Shown here piece by piece: positions 52,801-64,000 of a stretch of DNA of 64,000 nt. Location: positions 8,669,740-8,733,739 of the forward strand of contig NC_061804.1 in assembly GCF_021462225.1 (NCBI RefSeq). Reading direction: 5' to 3'. The translations under genes and the position numbers were made by a program. The notes beneath the pieces are model-generated. The model was not told the origin of the DNA and ran no database searches. It was given only the letters and a program-made list of their open reading frames with translations. Source of the DNA: Girardinichthys multiradiatus. Its lineage: Eukaryota; Chordata; Actinopteri; Cyprinodontiformes; Goodeidae. The number at the start of each line of letters is the position of its first letter. The first letter of the stretch is position 1.

Positions 52801-55800
52801 ATTGTATCCTGAAGGCGGTGCCGTGTATCAAGATGACAATGCACCAATACACACAGCAAGACTGGTGAAAGATTGGTTTGATGAACATGAAAGTGAAGTT
52901 GAACATCTCCCATGGCCTGCACAGTCACCAGATCTAAATATTATTGAGCCACTTTGGGGTGTTTTGGAGGAGCGAGTCAGGAAACGTTTTCCTCCACCAG
53001 TATCACGTAGTGACCTGGCCACTATCCTGCAAGAAGAATGGCTTAAAATCCCTCTGACCACTGTGCAGGAGTTGTATATGTCATTCCCAAGACGAATTGA
53101 CGCTGTATTGGCCGCAAAAGGAGGCCCTACAACATACTAATAAATTATTGTGGCCTAAAACCAGGTGTTTCACTTTCATTGTCCAACTCCTGTACATGTC
53201 CCAAGGAAACATCCCGCTCTGTCAAAACACCTGTCCCAACCAGCCATTGTTAAATATGTGTATTAGTGGTTCTGGTTTTGTTCTTGCTTGTGTTTGTGTG
53301 TGTCATGCTGTGCTTCTCTGTTATCATGGTAAAATGTTTCCCAGGAGATTCCAGTCCTGTCACCATTATTGTGGAATATGAGCCACGCCTAGATTAAGGT
53401 ACGAGTGGACAGCTTTAAGAACAGTTGTTCACATGAGGCAATAATATAGATTTTCAGACAATAAAATGTCTCAGATTCACTTCGGACACGTTTCTGTGAA
53501 GTAAAAGCTATTGAACTGTTGATGAGCTTCACTGTACAGGCAACAGATGCAATCTGGGAGAAGTAAATTCAAATATGTGGCTTCACACAGTTCTGCGTCA
53601 GTGTAACGACAACGATAACCTGTAAAAGCTTCAGTGTGCTGTAAGAAACACTACTGCTTGCTAGCAGCGGCCCCTTTCTCTACTTCACTGCAACACATAA
53701 AAGGCGCAGTGCAAAAACGATAGACTACAGCAGGTCATATGCAGCACCACATCTTCACATGGCAGGAAAAGGTCACCAACCTATTCAGCTTCCTGTAATC
53801 CTCTAACCAACCCAATATCAACAATGGTGTTTTTTATGGATACGTTCCTAAAGGGTTTAGCTGGAAAAGCTAAAGTTTACGGATTAATTGATTTAAATGA
53901 GCCAAATTAAGACACTAGCAGTGTCTTAATTTGAACTATACCTTTGTTGTTTTTATTAAGCAGTAGATGTTCAGGTAGTGACTCTGCTGCTTGAGGGAGT
54001 TACGTCAGGCTAGTGAATGGCCATTAGGGACATATTGCTTTCATTCTGTCACACTTATGCAGTTAAATGTTTCTTAGACACCTTCTGAAGGTGTTCCGAG
54101 CAAAGCCATCCAGGGGTGATCAGATCACGAAGGATGCATGTTGGGTACCTGGCTTGTTGGCATTTGGTGCGGGTGTTAAAGTCACAATGTTTCTGTAGTT
54201 CAAAGTGTTATTAATGAGATGTCAGACAAGGCGCCAGATTGGCCAACGTTTACTCCGGGTCTTTGAAGCATTAAGAGAGAAGCTCCAAGTCAATAATTAG
54301 AACTGAAGAAACTTTTCAGATAAGAGGAGGAAGTTTCTTTAAGAAACAAAGAAGTCCAGATTCCTTTAAGAGCTTAGGACTGCTGATCCTGGACCACTGA
54401 GGATCCACATCAACATAAAAGCAGAAAACGTGTCTGTTATGATACAGGTTTGCCCATCATATGTTGCTGCTTGTCTTATTATAACTGGAGCAGTTTTACT
54501 ACTAAATATCTTTACGTATTGAAGAAGATCTTGTGATAAGAACCATGATCACATGAGACGTTACCTGTTTTATTATTAGTTCCTGCTGTGCACCTTTTGC
54601 TGACAGTCTGTATTGTATATTAACTCTAAATGTTTACACCCAAATGTACGAGAAGTTAGAAAATTGGCTAAAAAAGAAGGTAATTTAAGTGTGATGTCAG
54701 CATAAGATGTGAATTTTGGTGTTTCTGCCAGGAAATGCCTCTGTGACTGATCTTTAACTGTTTCTCTTGTAAAAGTGTGTGATAATGACTTGCAAGCAGC
54801 TTGTTGGGAAACATTTTACTGAATTAATGGGACCGACATGAAGCTCAGTGAAAAAGTATTTGCTCCCCTCTGATTATTTTGTCAAACTTTAATGTTTCAG
54901 GTCATCCAGCAATCAGACAAGCTTGACCCGAGTAAATACCTAATGCAGTTTTCAGCTAATGATTTCATTAATTAAGGGGAAAAGCAACCTGGACCCAAGT
55001 GAAAAAGTAATTGTTCCCTTAAAATAACTAGGGATAACCCCTTGACAATGCCTTTGCTATAACTGCCAACGAGTCTTTCACATGGCTGTGGAGAATTTCT
55101 GGCCCACTCTTTGCAGGATTGTGTTAATTCAGCCAGGTTGAAGGGTTTTCCAGCATGAGCGGACTGTTTAAGGTCCTGCCACAGTCTTGGTGGGAAGCAC
55201 AGTCATCTTGCAATACTAAAGTCGTGGGTTTGATTCCACCTTCCTCCTGCCACATGTCTATGAGCCCTTGGTCAAGGCCTTTAACTCCCAGGTCGCCTGC
55301 CGATCTGTGCATCAATGTATGCATGAGTGCAACTGGGTGAATTTGACTTTAGTAAAAACTCCATCTATCTTTTATTGGTGCCATTCAGAGGTGGACTTGC
55401 TTTAAATCATTATCCAGATTCAAAATCCCAGTGTGCTCGGGTCTAAGGTCAGAACTAATTAAAAGACATTTTCCTTTAGCACTTTCCACTAGAGAGCAGA
55501 ATTCATTGTTCCACCGGTTCTGGGGATCATCAATATGATTTTTGGGCAATTGTGAGACCAACATTTTTGTTCTTTTGGGTTGGCTGTGGTTGTCACTCTT
55601 TCATGGAGGCCACTTTTGTCTCTTTTTTTTATTGTTGAATAATGAAATCTGGCCTTAACTCAGGCAAAGGAGGTCTGCAGTGATTTAGATGTGGATCTGG
55701 GTCCTTCTGGATGAGTCCTGGATGAGTCCTTCTGGATAGTAATTCTGATAGGCCAGCGACTCCTGGGAAGGTTCTCCACTGTTCCACTGTTTTATTTGTG

Positions 55801-58800
55801 ACTAATGACTCTCACTGTGGTTCTTCTGATCTGTTCTTGAATTACTTTAGATTAATGCATGATGTTTTGCGTTTTGGAGACCCTTAGCCTACTTCATGTT
55901 GGCGGACAGGTTCTGTTTAATTTACTTCTTGCTTTTAAAGGTCAGGCAGTAATCAGACATGGGTGTGTGTTGTTAGATTGACCTCAGATTTCCATAATAT
56001 GTGGTTAATCACATCACCTTTATATTATTAATATGCTCCATCGACCTCCTACTGTTAGATATCTTAAAAAGTCGGGTATGACAAATCAAAAACATTAAAA
56101 TGAGTGGAATAGCTAGTGGATTGAATGACCAGAACCAGAACTTTCTGAATGTTTTTTTGTCTTTTGTTTGTTTTTTTTGTGCAGGTTTACCTGTTAAATC
56201 CCATAGAGAACCTAAGAGGCTACATCAACAACCGTCCACCTCTGGTCATTTTTATGATCAGCGTCAGTGCAGTGGCCATCGCCTTCCTGACCATTGGGTA
56301 TTTCTTTAAGATTAAGGAGATAAAGTCTCCAGAACTGACAGAGGTAAGGCAGATCCACACAGTTCTTTAAAAAAGACAAATAAATTAGTTTATTTGTTTA
56401 TTTTTATTATTCCTCTGTACGTCAGCACCGTCTCTGTATTGCATTATCTCTCTTAAATGCCTCTCACGGTAAGACTCAGAGTTGCTCATTTTGGGATAAT
56501 TGGATAATTAGGGAGTACAGTGAAACCTTTGATCCATTGACTCTAATGTAAATGTGTATCTAAAGTTTTTATTGCAGACTGAAAAAAGTGAAAGCAAACA
56601 CTGATGTTGTTCTGTGCTTGAAGCTCACATTCACCAGATGGATGCATTAAGTTTTTGCATTTGAGTTATAAGCAGGATGCAAATAAAAAGATTCCTGGGA
56701 AGCAAACTTGTATTAGTTTAATAAATAACCCTAAAGATAAATCAGATCTTTTGCACTGTGTCTATTTAAAATGCCACCTCATCTTTCTCAGGACTGGAAC
56801 ACGTTTCTCTTGCGCTTCAACGACCTGGACTTCTGCGTGTCGGAGAATGAGACGATAAAACATGGCCTGAACGAGTCCACCACTGCAGAGAGCATGGTGG
56901 TGACCAGCGGTCAGGCTCGTTCCAGCACCCAGCCTCCTTTGCTGCTGGAGGACTCGGGTCCCATTAACATCTCTGTCTCCATCACCCTCACGTTGGACCC
57001 CCAGCGCCCGTTCGGAGGGTACTCTCGCAATATCACCCACCTGTATGCCACAGTGTTGGGACAGCAAGTCGGTCTGTCAGGTAGGCGGTTTTTCTGTGGC
57101 ACAGTATTAATCAGTGTCCTCAGGAATGCAGGTGTGTGATCGGGAGTGTTTGTCGGATATTTAATCTACAGGGATGTAATTCATTCCTTTTGACTGTGGC
57201 AGTCTGACTATTTTGTGGGTTTTCATTTACATGTTTGTCAAGTGACTTTACATGGACGCAGTGAGCCAACAGTGGCAGCATTGTGTAGCGGTAACCTGTT
57301 CTGATCCAGTTCCACTATAGATTTCCCCTTTTAAGGCCCCGAGAGGTTCTGATGCATCATATGCACATCTTTACGATCCTTTAACTCAGATGTACTAAAA
57401 ACTGTTGTTTTATTTTTATGCAGTGTTTTAACGCAGAAAGCTTTATTGCATCGTGTTCATATTTGATTAGTAGTAGGTTAAGCGGGGATGGATTTATGGA
57501 ATTTGGCATATTCTGTATAATTCAAATAATTCTTGCTGGGGAAAAGGTGCAATAACCTGTTGCATAACAATGCACATCCTTTAAATAATACTTTGTCGAG
57601 GCAGCTTTTATTTTAATTTCAGAATTCAGTCATCTTTGGTCAACATGCCACATCTTAACTTTGTAGTATTTGTCTCTGCCCTGCAAATGTTCTCCAAATC
57701 TACGAGGGCATCTCCTGTCCAAAGTTCTCTTAAGCTGAGCTCACATGTCTTCTCTCACATTTCATTCTGGACTCTGACTGGGCCATTCCTAAACTTCAAA
57801 TATCTTCTGGTAAAGTGATTCTTTAGCTAGTTTGGATACTAGAAAAATGACAGTCCCTCTTCCTCTTGAGCTTTCTAGCATACTCCTGGAGGTTTGCGGT
57901 GAAAACTGACTAGGATTTGGACCTGTTCACAGTGGCTTTTGCCTTGAGAAAAATCCCAGTACCATCTGAAGAAATGTGGCCCAGATCATGACACTGCCAC
58001 ACTTCACTGTGTGTGTGTGTGTGTGTGCGTGCGTGCGTGCGTGTTGTTCTTGTGATGCTTGGTGATGTTTTCTTTTCTGGAAATTCCTGCCGCTCCTTAG
58101 ACTCTCTGACCAATTTCTGTCTTGCCTTTTTATCAGATTTAGAGAAAATGTCCCATTTTTCCCATATTGTCCCATATTTTCTCCAGTTATCGATGGTGGT
58201 CTTTACTGCATGTTGTGTGTGTATGTGTGCCCTCCACCTCACCGATATCTTCTAGCCTTTCTGCTAACTGCAGCTTTAGCTAAAGGATGAAATGAGCAAA
58301 TGTCAGGAGAAACCCTAGCAGAACATCTGAACTTTACTGCAGGTTAGTCAGATACACTACACCTGGTGGCAGCTGTGACCTCGAGGAAACTAAATCCTGA
58401 AATTAAATCAAAAGCTGCTTCAGCAAATTCATAGTCTGTAGATGCCCAATTTTTTTGTTGCTTCTTTTATATTGTTTACATGTTTTTCATCTCACAGATG
58501 AGTTTTTCAGCTAAACTTTGCAGCATGTAGGTCTCCTTAAAGGTGGAAACAGTTTTGAAATGATTTCCTGGGCTTGTCTATATGAAATCACTGACATTTT
58601 AACAGAGCTTTATACATTTTCTAGGTCCGCTGAGTAAGTCCACTAAGAAAAACTTTTTATTTAATGTTTAAGTTATGTTCCTCATGTTTGTTCTGGCTGA
58701 GCTTAACTCTTATTTTAAATATCAGATTCCCCAGAACAGATGAGCAAAGCAAATACAGATTTGTACAAATATTTAGTGTCACTGTGGATCTTAAATCAAC

Positions 58801-61800
58801 AGGACACGACGAAGGTGGTTTCCCTGGGAAAGGTCAACTTACTCTCTCTGTGGAAATCTCTGATATCAAGTTCAAAACTGCTTTAAATGTCACATACACT
58901 GAAAGGCAAACATGTTTGCAGGCAGGCAGGTAAAACCAGCTCCGCAAAGCGAAGGAATGTATTGAAACGTAGCACCTGCAGGCAGACACTTGAAATCCCA
59001 GAGGTGAAGCACATAGATTGTAGCATTTCTGCTCAGTTTGCAGCTCTGAGTCACAGGAACTGTTTCAGTAACTTTTCTTTAAATGTTGTTTTTCTATGGT
59101 CTGATGGAGATATGTTGGATTCATCCACCGCTAGTGTAAAGATCACCTGAGCGTCGAGACCAGAGGAAAAACTCCTTTTACATTTCAGATTGAAAATATT
59201 CAGCTCCATCACCGGAATGTGTAGAGCAACCTCTTTCCCAGAGCAGTTTTAGTTGGGAAAAATATTTGTTGTTTAGGCTGATCTCCTGCTGGTCTACCTA
59301 ATCTCTCCAAGGTATCCGCCCTGAGGAATATTCCTGCAGTAATCAGAAAGTTTTATCCAGGTTTTTACAGTACAGAGAGCAAGCTGTGAATCAGATCTTT
59401 GTGCGTTTGCTGTTTTTCACTCAGTTTGTGTGAAGATTTTGTTTGTGTTTAGATTGCTGTTAGTTAAAGATTTGGCGAACATTAGATCACAAGTTCCCAA
59501 ACATTTGAGCCCAGATCTAGATTCAAATAAACTTTAATTTGGACCTAGATTGATTGTGTTTGACTATGTTTAACAGTGCATCTACTGTGCATAACTGTTA
59601 AGGTTCTCCAGACTTGACTGTATTCATGTTAACGTGCCAGGCAGCGTGTGAGCAAGAAATCAGACAAAACTGACCATTAAGCCCAAGCAGAGGTTGAGGA
59701 CATGCTAGTTTGTGGGGTTTTTTGTTCATAAAAGCAGACACTTTGTATTTCAATTTTTAAAGCTCTGTATTTTACCTTTGATGCTAACAATATTAACATA
59801 TCTTAGATCCTGTTTTAGATTAAATCTGTAATTCTGTCTTTTTTTGTCCACTTTACTCATTTTATAAGCACACGAAGCTCTGTATGCTATTGTGGTCAAG
59901 TTTAGGGACTGGGAAGAGAATAAGTGAAAAATACCTGTAGGAAGATGGAAAAACTATCAATCAAGACTAATTTAAAACATAAGTCTGGTTGTTTTTAAAA
60001 GAAATATGCAAAATAATCACAGTACTGTTTAATCCTTAAATCTGAATTGAACACATTAAACTTGGTTTACTTCCACACATTTATCACACCTAGCTGCTTT
60101 TGCTGTGGTACTTTCGGAAAAGCTAATATATAATCGATTACTTGTGATAGATTATAAAAATAAACACCATCAATCATTCTGCAAACACGCGTTGATATCT
60201 GACATGTTATCAGAAGCCTTTTAGACGTTTACCACCATGCATTGAATCACTGCATCCTGTGAGTGTTTCAGTTGCATCATCCCCTCCAACTGCCATGTGA
60301 TGCAATCTGTGGTCATTTAGTTTGGCTCCTCAAACAGTTAGACTTTGATAGGTTGCTGCTCTCGCTTTCAGCAGCCTGTAAGACGGGCTGCATCAGTGAA
60401 GAAGACATTTATCCAGAAAGATGTGACCACTCTTTGTTCCAGGACCACTTTGACATTGTGCATGTCATGCACAAGGCAGCAGTCATAAAAGGGACACGCG
60501 AGTCTAAAAAGCAGAAGTGGGAATCGACTGTGTAATTGTAGTGTTTAAAGTAATCGTGGGTTGAAAGGCTTCACAAGCCGGCAGTTTATCCCATCAGATG
60601 CGTATTTAAAATAAATCATGTTTTTTCTGCTGACAATGCACAGTGCATTGTGTTAGGATTATGAATCTGAGAATATTATTTAATATTAATATTTTATTAA
60701 ATAATATTTCAGTCTGTTAAGGGTTGTCTTGTGAATACCAGCCCAGTAAGGCAGTGGTATTAGGACAGAATAGAAAGATGTGAGACGAGCTCTGACATTA
60801 TTGAACAGCATAAACTCTGTACATATATGGAATGAATTCACACAATTTCTTAAAGTACAAGAATTTATTAACAAAAATAAGTCAACTCAAAGTCAAACAT
60901 ATTTCAATCAACAAACTCTTTACTATGCTAAAACAATCCAACTAAACTACCAAGCAGAATTAAAGAATAATGAAGACTAATGGACTATGTACAATATAAA
61001 CAAGTTGATTAAAGATGATTAGAAATCATGACCAAAAGAGTGATGCAACATTACCATGCAATGTTTATGTTTGAGAACCAAGGATTATCTTGAAGAATCT
61101 GGAAGTGAAGTTAAGTTAGTCTTGGAACCAACTTAGACAACCATTCACAATGCAAGATCAGATAAAATATTATTTATTAAAATAATGTTTTAAAGAATGA
61201 TCTGCTGAATAAAACCAACCTTCTGGATGACTAATTCTCAACGGTGTCTAATTAGCTGCCTTTATTTATTGAAATTATATTTAAAGAAATATTATTAAGG
61301 GAATATTTTGGAAAAGAGCCAAATCTTTCTGGAGAAATGGGGCTTAATGATGTTTATGTAGTTATCAGATTTAATAAAATGATGTTAGGGACACATTATT
61401 CACTGGATTGAAAAATAAACCTTTCTGGGTAAATATTATTTAGTAGCAAGCACGTGTCCTTAGCTGTTAGCAGTTAAGCTAACAAAGAAGCGGATAGCTT
61501 AGAACCAGAATCAAACACACACCTTTAAAATACCGTTAATAAAAGGGTTAAAATGCATGAGCGCGATGATTAATCTTGTGTTTAAAATCATCCTTCAAGT
61601 AAAGTTTGACTGAACTTTAAAAACATACAAACAAAGAACACAAAACCAATATTCATAAAGTGAAAAACGTTTAGATCATTTCAATCTAAATCTTTCTATA
61701 TTATTCTGCCCAAACACTTAACCTCATGAACTGTGGTGAGGAACGTTGTCCAAGGCGGCAAAGTTTGAAGAAACGTCCACAGTCTTTAAACGGTTAGCTA

Positions 61801-64000
61801 CAGCTAACCTCCTTAGGTGTGGGGAGTGGCGGCTTTTCTGTCGGCCGGCCAAACTGCACGTTACCGTAACCACGGTGATGCGGCTCCTGTTGTCCTTCTC
61901 TCAGGCAGGGAAAACCGCTTCACTCGGCTTGTTAAGTTAGAAGTCCCCAACGTCTCTACTGGGGACTTCTCTGGGACAGTTTGCTTCTGCAGGCCTCAGA
62001 GAGAAAGTAAAGCAATGCTTATACCTTAATTTACCCCTTTTTATGAATGAATACTGGATTCTTTCAACAGTAATTCATCAGTACTTAACTTAGCGCATAT
62101 GATCGATGATACTATGACACCCTTGGATCCAGTTTGAATAGTTTGTCTTTTTGCCAGCAAAGAGACATTAGTGCGCTGTTCTCTCCGGCCAGTCTCTCAG
62201 CGGAGTCCCGGGTGGTAGAGGTCGCACCATTGAAAAGGGGGGTGCTTTTATACAGCCAGTGGCATCATGGGAAGTCTGCTGCTACCCCCAATTCCTAAGT
62301 TGTGCCGGAAGTTCATGCAATTTATTTTGAAAGTTCCAGAAAAGTCCGTACCACATTTCCTGTTGTAACTCATGGCTGTGGATCCCAACAATTGTCACGG
62401 TCCAGCCACAAATCTATTTTATGTTGATGGTCTAGAGAAAGTAGTGCACCATTCTAAGATGTGTAAGAGAAATTATACGTGGTTTTCAATACTTTTTACC
62501 CCCAACACACACACACACACACTTGGGTTTTTCTATACCTATTGGGACTTTGCATTGATTTCCATTCATTTTTCATTCAGTTATATGGCCTAACCCTGAC
62601 CCTTACCCTTAACCGTTACTAGTACATGTCTAACCTAAACTTAATTCACAACTTAGTTCTAAACCTAACCCAGTGGTTGTGGGGACCAGGCTTTGGTCCC
62701 CACAAGGGGCAGTGGGTCCTCACAACATAGTGTGTTTTCAGAAAATGGGCCCCATCATGTAACAAAAAACACACACCCATATAGTTATTCTAGTCTTTTG
62801 GCGTTTGTCTTTACCAAGCTCCTTCAGATTGGATGAACTTTGACTGGACCATTTTCACTCATCAATATGCTTTGATCTAAACCATCCGTTGTATCTTTGC
62901 TTGTATGTTTAGGATTGTTTTCCTGCTACGAAGTGAACCTCCACCCTATTCTGAAGTATTTTTCAGGTTTTCATCCAGCTTTGCTCTGTATTTTGCTCCA
63001 TCCATCTTCACGTTAACTCCAAGCAGCGTCCCTGCTCCTCTGAATAAAACCATCCCCACACCATAATGCTTCTACCACCGTGCTTCCTGTGAGAATAGTG
63101 CTTTCAGGGTGATGTGCAGTGTTGGTTCTGAAGGACTGAACAGAACTCTGAGATATTGTTTTAGAACCTAACCCTTCTTTAATTTTCTCCACGACTTTCC
63201 TCCTGACCTGTCTGCTGTGTTCCTTGGTCTTCATGATGCTGTTTAATTGACTAGGGTCATTGGAGTAAAGGGGATTGAAAACACTTTTCAGATTTTTGTT
63301 GAAAAGCCATAAATCATTTTTGACACAGGTTATTATTGTGTCCTGTTTGTTGGTCTTTTACATAAAGTCCTTATAAAATACATTGAAGTTAGTTATTGTA
63401 ATGTGACACGATGAGAAAAAGATAAAGGGGAATGTCTTTGTAAGGTATAGTGATTTCTGCATTATAAACTGTACCATTATAATTTTCAAACATTTCATTT
63501 TTCAGCTTGGCAGGGCATCAAATCACTTCCAAGTAACCGCTGTTGCCTTCGTCTAATTTTCCTTTGAATCCTCGGTCATATCTATTAGTCCACCCTGATA
63601 ATCTTCTTAAGTCCTTTTTTCATTTAATAAATCTTGCATAAGCCCACAAACCCAGCCTGCCATTCATATGAAGTAGTTTAACAAGGTTGTTACTTAAGCT
63701 CTCTGATTTTCTGCTTATGCAACTTAATCTACTACAGCCTTTACACCAGGAAAAGCATTGCTTGCCCGACTTTAAAAGTGGATGTAAAATGTATTGTTTA
63801 GTAGATCCATATGGTGGCATTTAAAGATTACTCAAAGATTCTGGGTTTAACTCTGTTAAATGTTCTGAAAATCTTTGCTTTTGTTTCTGTGATTTCAGGC
63901 CGGGAAGCCCATGAAGAAATAAACATCACGTTCACTCTGCCCGTGTCCTGGAACTCGGACGACTGCGTGCTGCACGGCCACTGCGAGCAGGTGGTGTTCA
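49821..64000 (+). CDS. tmem248: Transmembrane protein 248 (3' end outside the window)
   Basis: Exons found: 49821-49823 (only the ATG), 56185-56343, 56792-57080 and 63899-64000 (cut by the window end). They join in phase to the first ~184 residues. After the start the product reads VYLLNPIENLRGYINNRPPL, a membrane segment VIFMISVSAVAIAFLTIGYF, then a conserved domain with DWNTFLLRFNDLDFCVSENE and four N-glycosylation sequons (NET, NES, NIS, NIT) in exon 3 and one more in exon 4, indicating a luminal or outer domain. The match to vertebrate TMEM248 (human about 314 residues) is clear across all exons. Its molecular function is poorly known. The introns hold Tc1 copy B and several relics. Confidence 0.95.
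50280..52221 (-). mobile_element. Full-span but decayed Tc1 element
   Basis: TA-flanked (50278-50279, 52222-52223). Ends CAGTTCCCTGCAAAATGCCT and, inverted, CAATGCCCTGCAAAGTATTC. Between them lie antisense transposase blocks in the right order: 50750-50950, 51340-51440 (CATGTTTCACC), 51540-51690 (CAGCTTTCTTCTTGCTACTC) and 51690-51920 (CCTGACCTGTCTGCC). Stops and an insertion-like tract at about 50990-51340 mark it as dead. Confidence 0.8.
52308..53192 (+). mobile_element. Tc1/mariner element, DD36E type, copy B (internally deleted)
   Basis: 885 bp; right TA at 53193-53194, left TA at 52305-52306 with one extra C. Same ends as copy A. Compared with A it has lost 382 bp (equivalent to 40952-41333), joined at TCAAT, which removes the DNA-binding half of the transposase. 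It keeps the frame where A has a 4 bp deletion. It lies in tmem248 intron 1. Confidence 0.94.
52472..53140 (+). pseudogene. Tc1/mariner transposase remnant, catalytic half
   Basis: Open frame of 222 codons starting inside the old gene at [20 protein letters not shown]. The block that reads VLFSDEST in copy A is VLFTLST here, so the first catalytic aspartate is gone; [10 protein letters not shown] and NIIEPLW with the other two acidic residues remain. Ends at PTTY and stop 53138-53140. Confidence 0.9.
53195..54845. other. tmem248 intron 1, middle part
   Basis: AT-rich; holds a short perfect hairpin (53903-53933) and a decayed piece related to the 15435 element (about 54300-54360). Nothing else recognised. 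Confidence 0.6.
53903..53933. repeat. Perfect 14 bp hairpin
   Basis: CAAATTAAGACACT, loop AGC, then the exact reverse complement at 53920-53933. Confidence 0.9.
54846..55184 (-). mobile_element. Tc1-like relic, left part
   Basis: Starts CAGTGAAAAAGTATTTGCTC, the end of a known teleost Tc1 family type. 55030-55184 continues antisense to the N-terminal half of a transposase and is cut by the SINE. Confidence 0.7.
55185..55375 (+). mobile_element. tRNA-derived SINE, copy 4, inside the relic
   Basis: Box B region GTGGGTTTGATTCCACCTTC (55226-55245), then a body with CTTGGTCAAGGCCTTTAACTC-like sequence and GATCTGTGCATCAATGTATG. The tail is decayed. The relic resumes after it with GCCATTCAGAGGTGGACTTG. 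Confidence 0.75.
55376..55960 (-). mobile_element. Tc1-like relic, right part
   Basis: Continues the element of 54846-55184 with antisense transposase debris; right end not found. Confidence 0.6.
56185..56343 (+). CDS. tmem248: tmem248 exon 2: membrane segment
   Basis: 53 codons in phase 0; acceptor TTTTTGTGCAG, donor GAG|GTAAGG. Encodes VYLLNPIENLRGYINNRPPL, the hydrophobic helix, then FKIKEIKSPELTE. Confidence 0.97.
56792..57080 (+). CDS. tmem248: tmem248 exon 3: luminal domain
   Basis: 289 bp; acceptor CTTTCTCAG, donor CAG|GTAGGC. Encodes DWNTFLLRFNDLDFCVSENE through ISVSITLTLDPQRPFGGYSR to QQVGLS plus one base of a Gly codon. Confidence 0.97.
57560..58330 (-). mobile_element. Tc1-like relic with GT microsatellite
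   Basis: 57975-58005 is antisense KCGSVMIW-type transposase; 57770-57790 has GACTCTGACTGGGCCATTCC, shared with other relics here. A (GT)n/(GCGT)n tract at 58009-58042 interrupts it. Confidence 0.6.
58009..58042. repeat. (GT)n-(GCGT)n microsatellite
   Basis: Simple repeat of GT followed by GCGT units. Confidence 0.95.
60672..60708. repeat. AT-rich palindrome
   Basis: AATATTATTTAATA at 60672-60685 is matched exactly in reverse complement at 60695-60708 with a 9-base loop. Such AT palindromes are common and may have no function. Confidence 0.8.
62505..62522. repeat. (CA)n microsatellite
   Basis: About nine CA units. Confidence 0.9.
62800..63460 (-). mobile_element. Tc1-like relic
   Basis: Same family as 50280-52221: antisense blocks with CTTTGACTGGACCATTTTCA, CATCCATCTTCACGTTAACT, ACCACCGTGCTTCCTGTGAG and CTGACCTGTCTGCTGTGTTC in order, and a tail near AAGGTATAGTG. 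Several large deletions. Confidence 0.7.
63899..64000 (+). CDS. tmem248: tmem248 exon 4 (cut by window end)
   Basis: Acceptor GATTTCAG. Encodes GREAHEEINITFTLPVSWNS then DDCVLHGHCEQVVF, and runs off the window. Confidence 0.95.

Larger units (their letters stand above)
58340..62790 (+). other. tmem248 intron 3, central part
   Basis: 4.4 kb of AT-rich DNA. An AT palindrome lies at 60672-60708 and a CA repeat at 62505-62522. No exon, RNA gene or clear transposon seen. Confidence 0.6.

Noticed and set aside
57981..58175. 82-codon frame with His/Thr repeats on the minus strand
   Set aside because: It is the translated microsatellite and Tc1 debris.
1..64000. CRISPR arrays, operons, bacterial signals or endogenous retroviruses
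   Set aside because: No regularly spaced repeats, no LTR pairs, no gag-pol-env order; everything seen fits a fish nuclear genome.

Overview
This is a vertebrate nuclear window, almost certainly from a teleost fish. The genes are split into many short exons with GT-AG introns. Their products match vertebrate families, and the space between is filled with teleost-style repeats: Tc1/mariner copies and relics, an RTE-like LINE, a tRNA-derived SINE and several TIR elements. No species can be named from the sequence alone.

Layout from left to right. Positions 1-198 are the last coding exon of an unrecognised gene on the + strand. Next comes about 10 kb of intergenic or intronic DNA with a LINE nested in an older Tc1 relic, a small TA-flanked Tc1 derivative and two SINE copies. 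The RAD51 paralogue rad51d runs on the + strand from 10326 to 17107. Seven exons are readable, from the Walker A exon to the stop; the exons for its N-terminal ~88 residues were not found. The DNA ligase III gene lig3 runs on the - strand from 46621 to 18908. All 20 coding exons could be placed, they join in phase, and they give 1009 residues with a mitochondrial leader, PARP-type zinc finger, DNA-binding domain, nucleotidyltransferase core, OB fold and BRCT domain. rad51d and lig3 are therefore tail to tail, 1.8 kb apart, and both act in DNA repair. About 3.2 kb beyond the lig3 start, tmem248 begins on the + strand at a GC-rich promoter (ATG at 49821). It is followed through its fourth exon and leaves the window at 64000.

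The introns hold most of the unusual material. Two nearly identical Tc1/mariner copies with DD36E spacing sit in lig3 and tmem248 introns and are broken in different places; one ends 28 bp from a lig3 5' splice site. A TA-flanked, almost perfect ~0.9 kb palindrome lies in another lig3 intron. A 750 bp TIR element with a CTA duplication, a 682 bp TIR element between lig3 and tmem248, a 599 bp element with inverted ends and a 13 bp duplication, and more than a dozen Tc1 relics fill much of the rest.

I found no convincing new biological system. The best leads are the DD36E transposon pair, the large palindrome, and the missing 5' end of rad51d.
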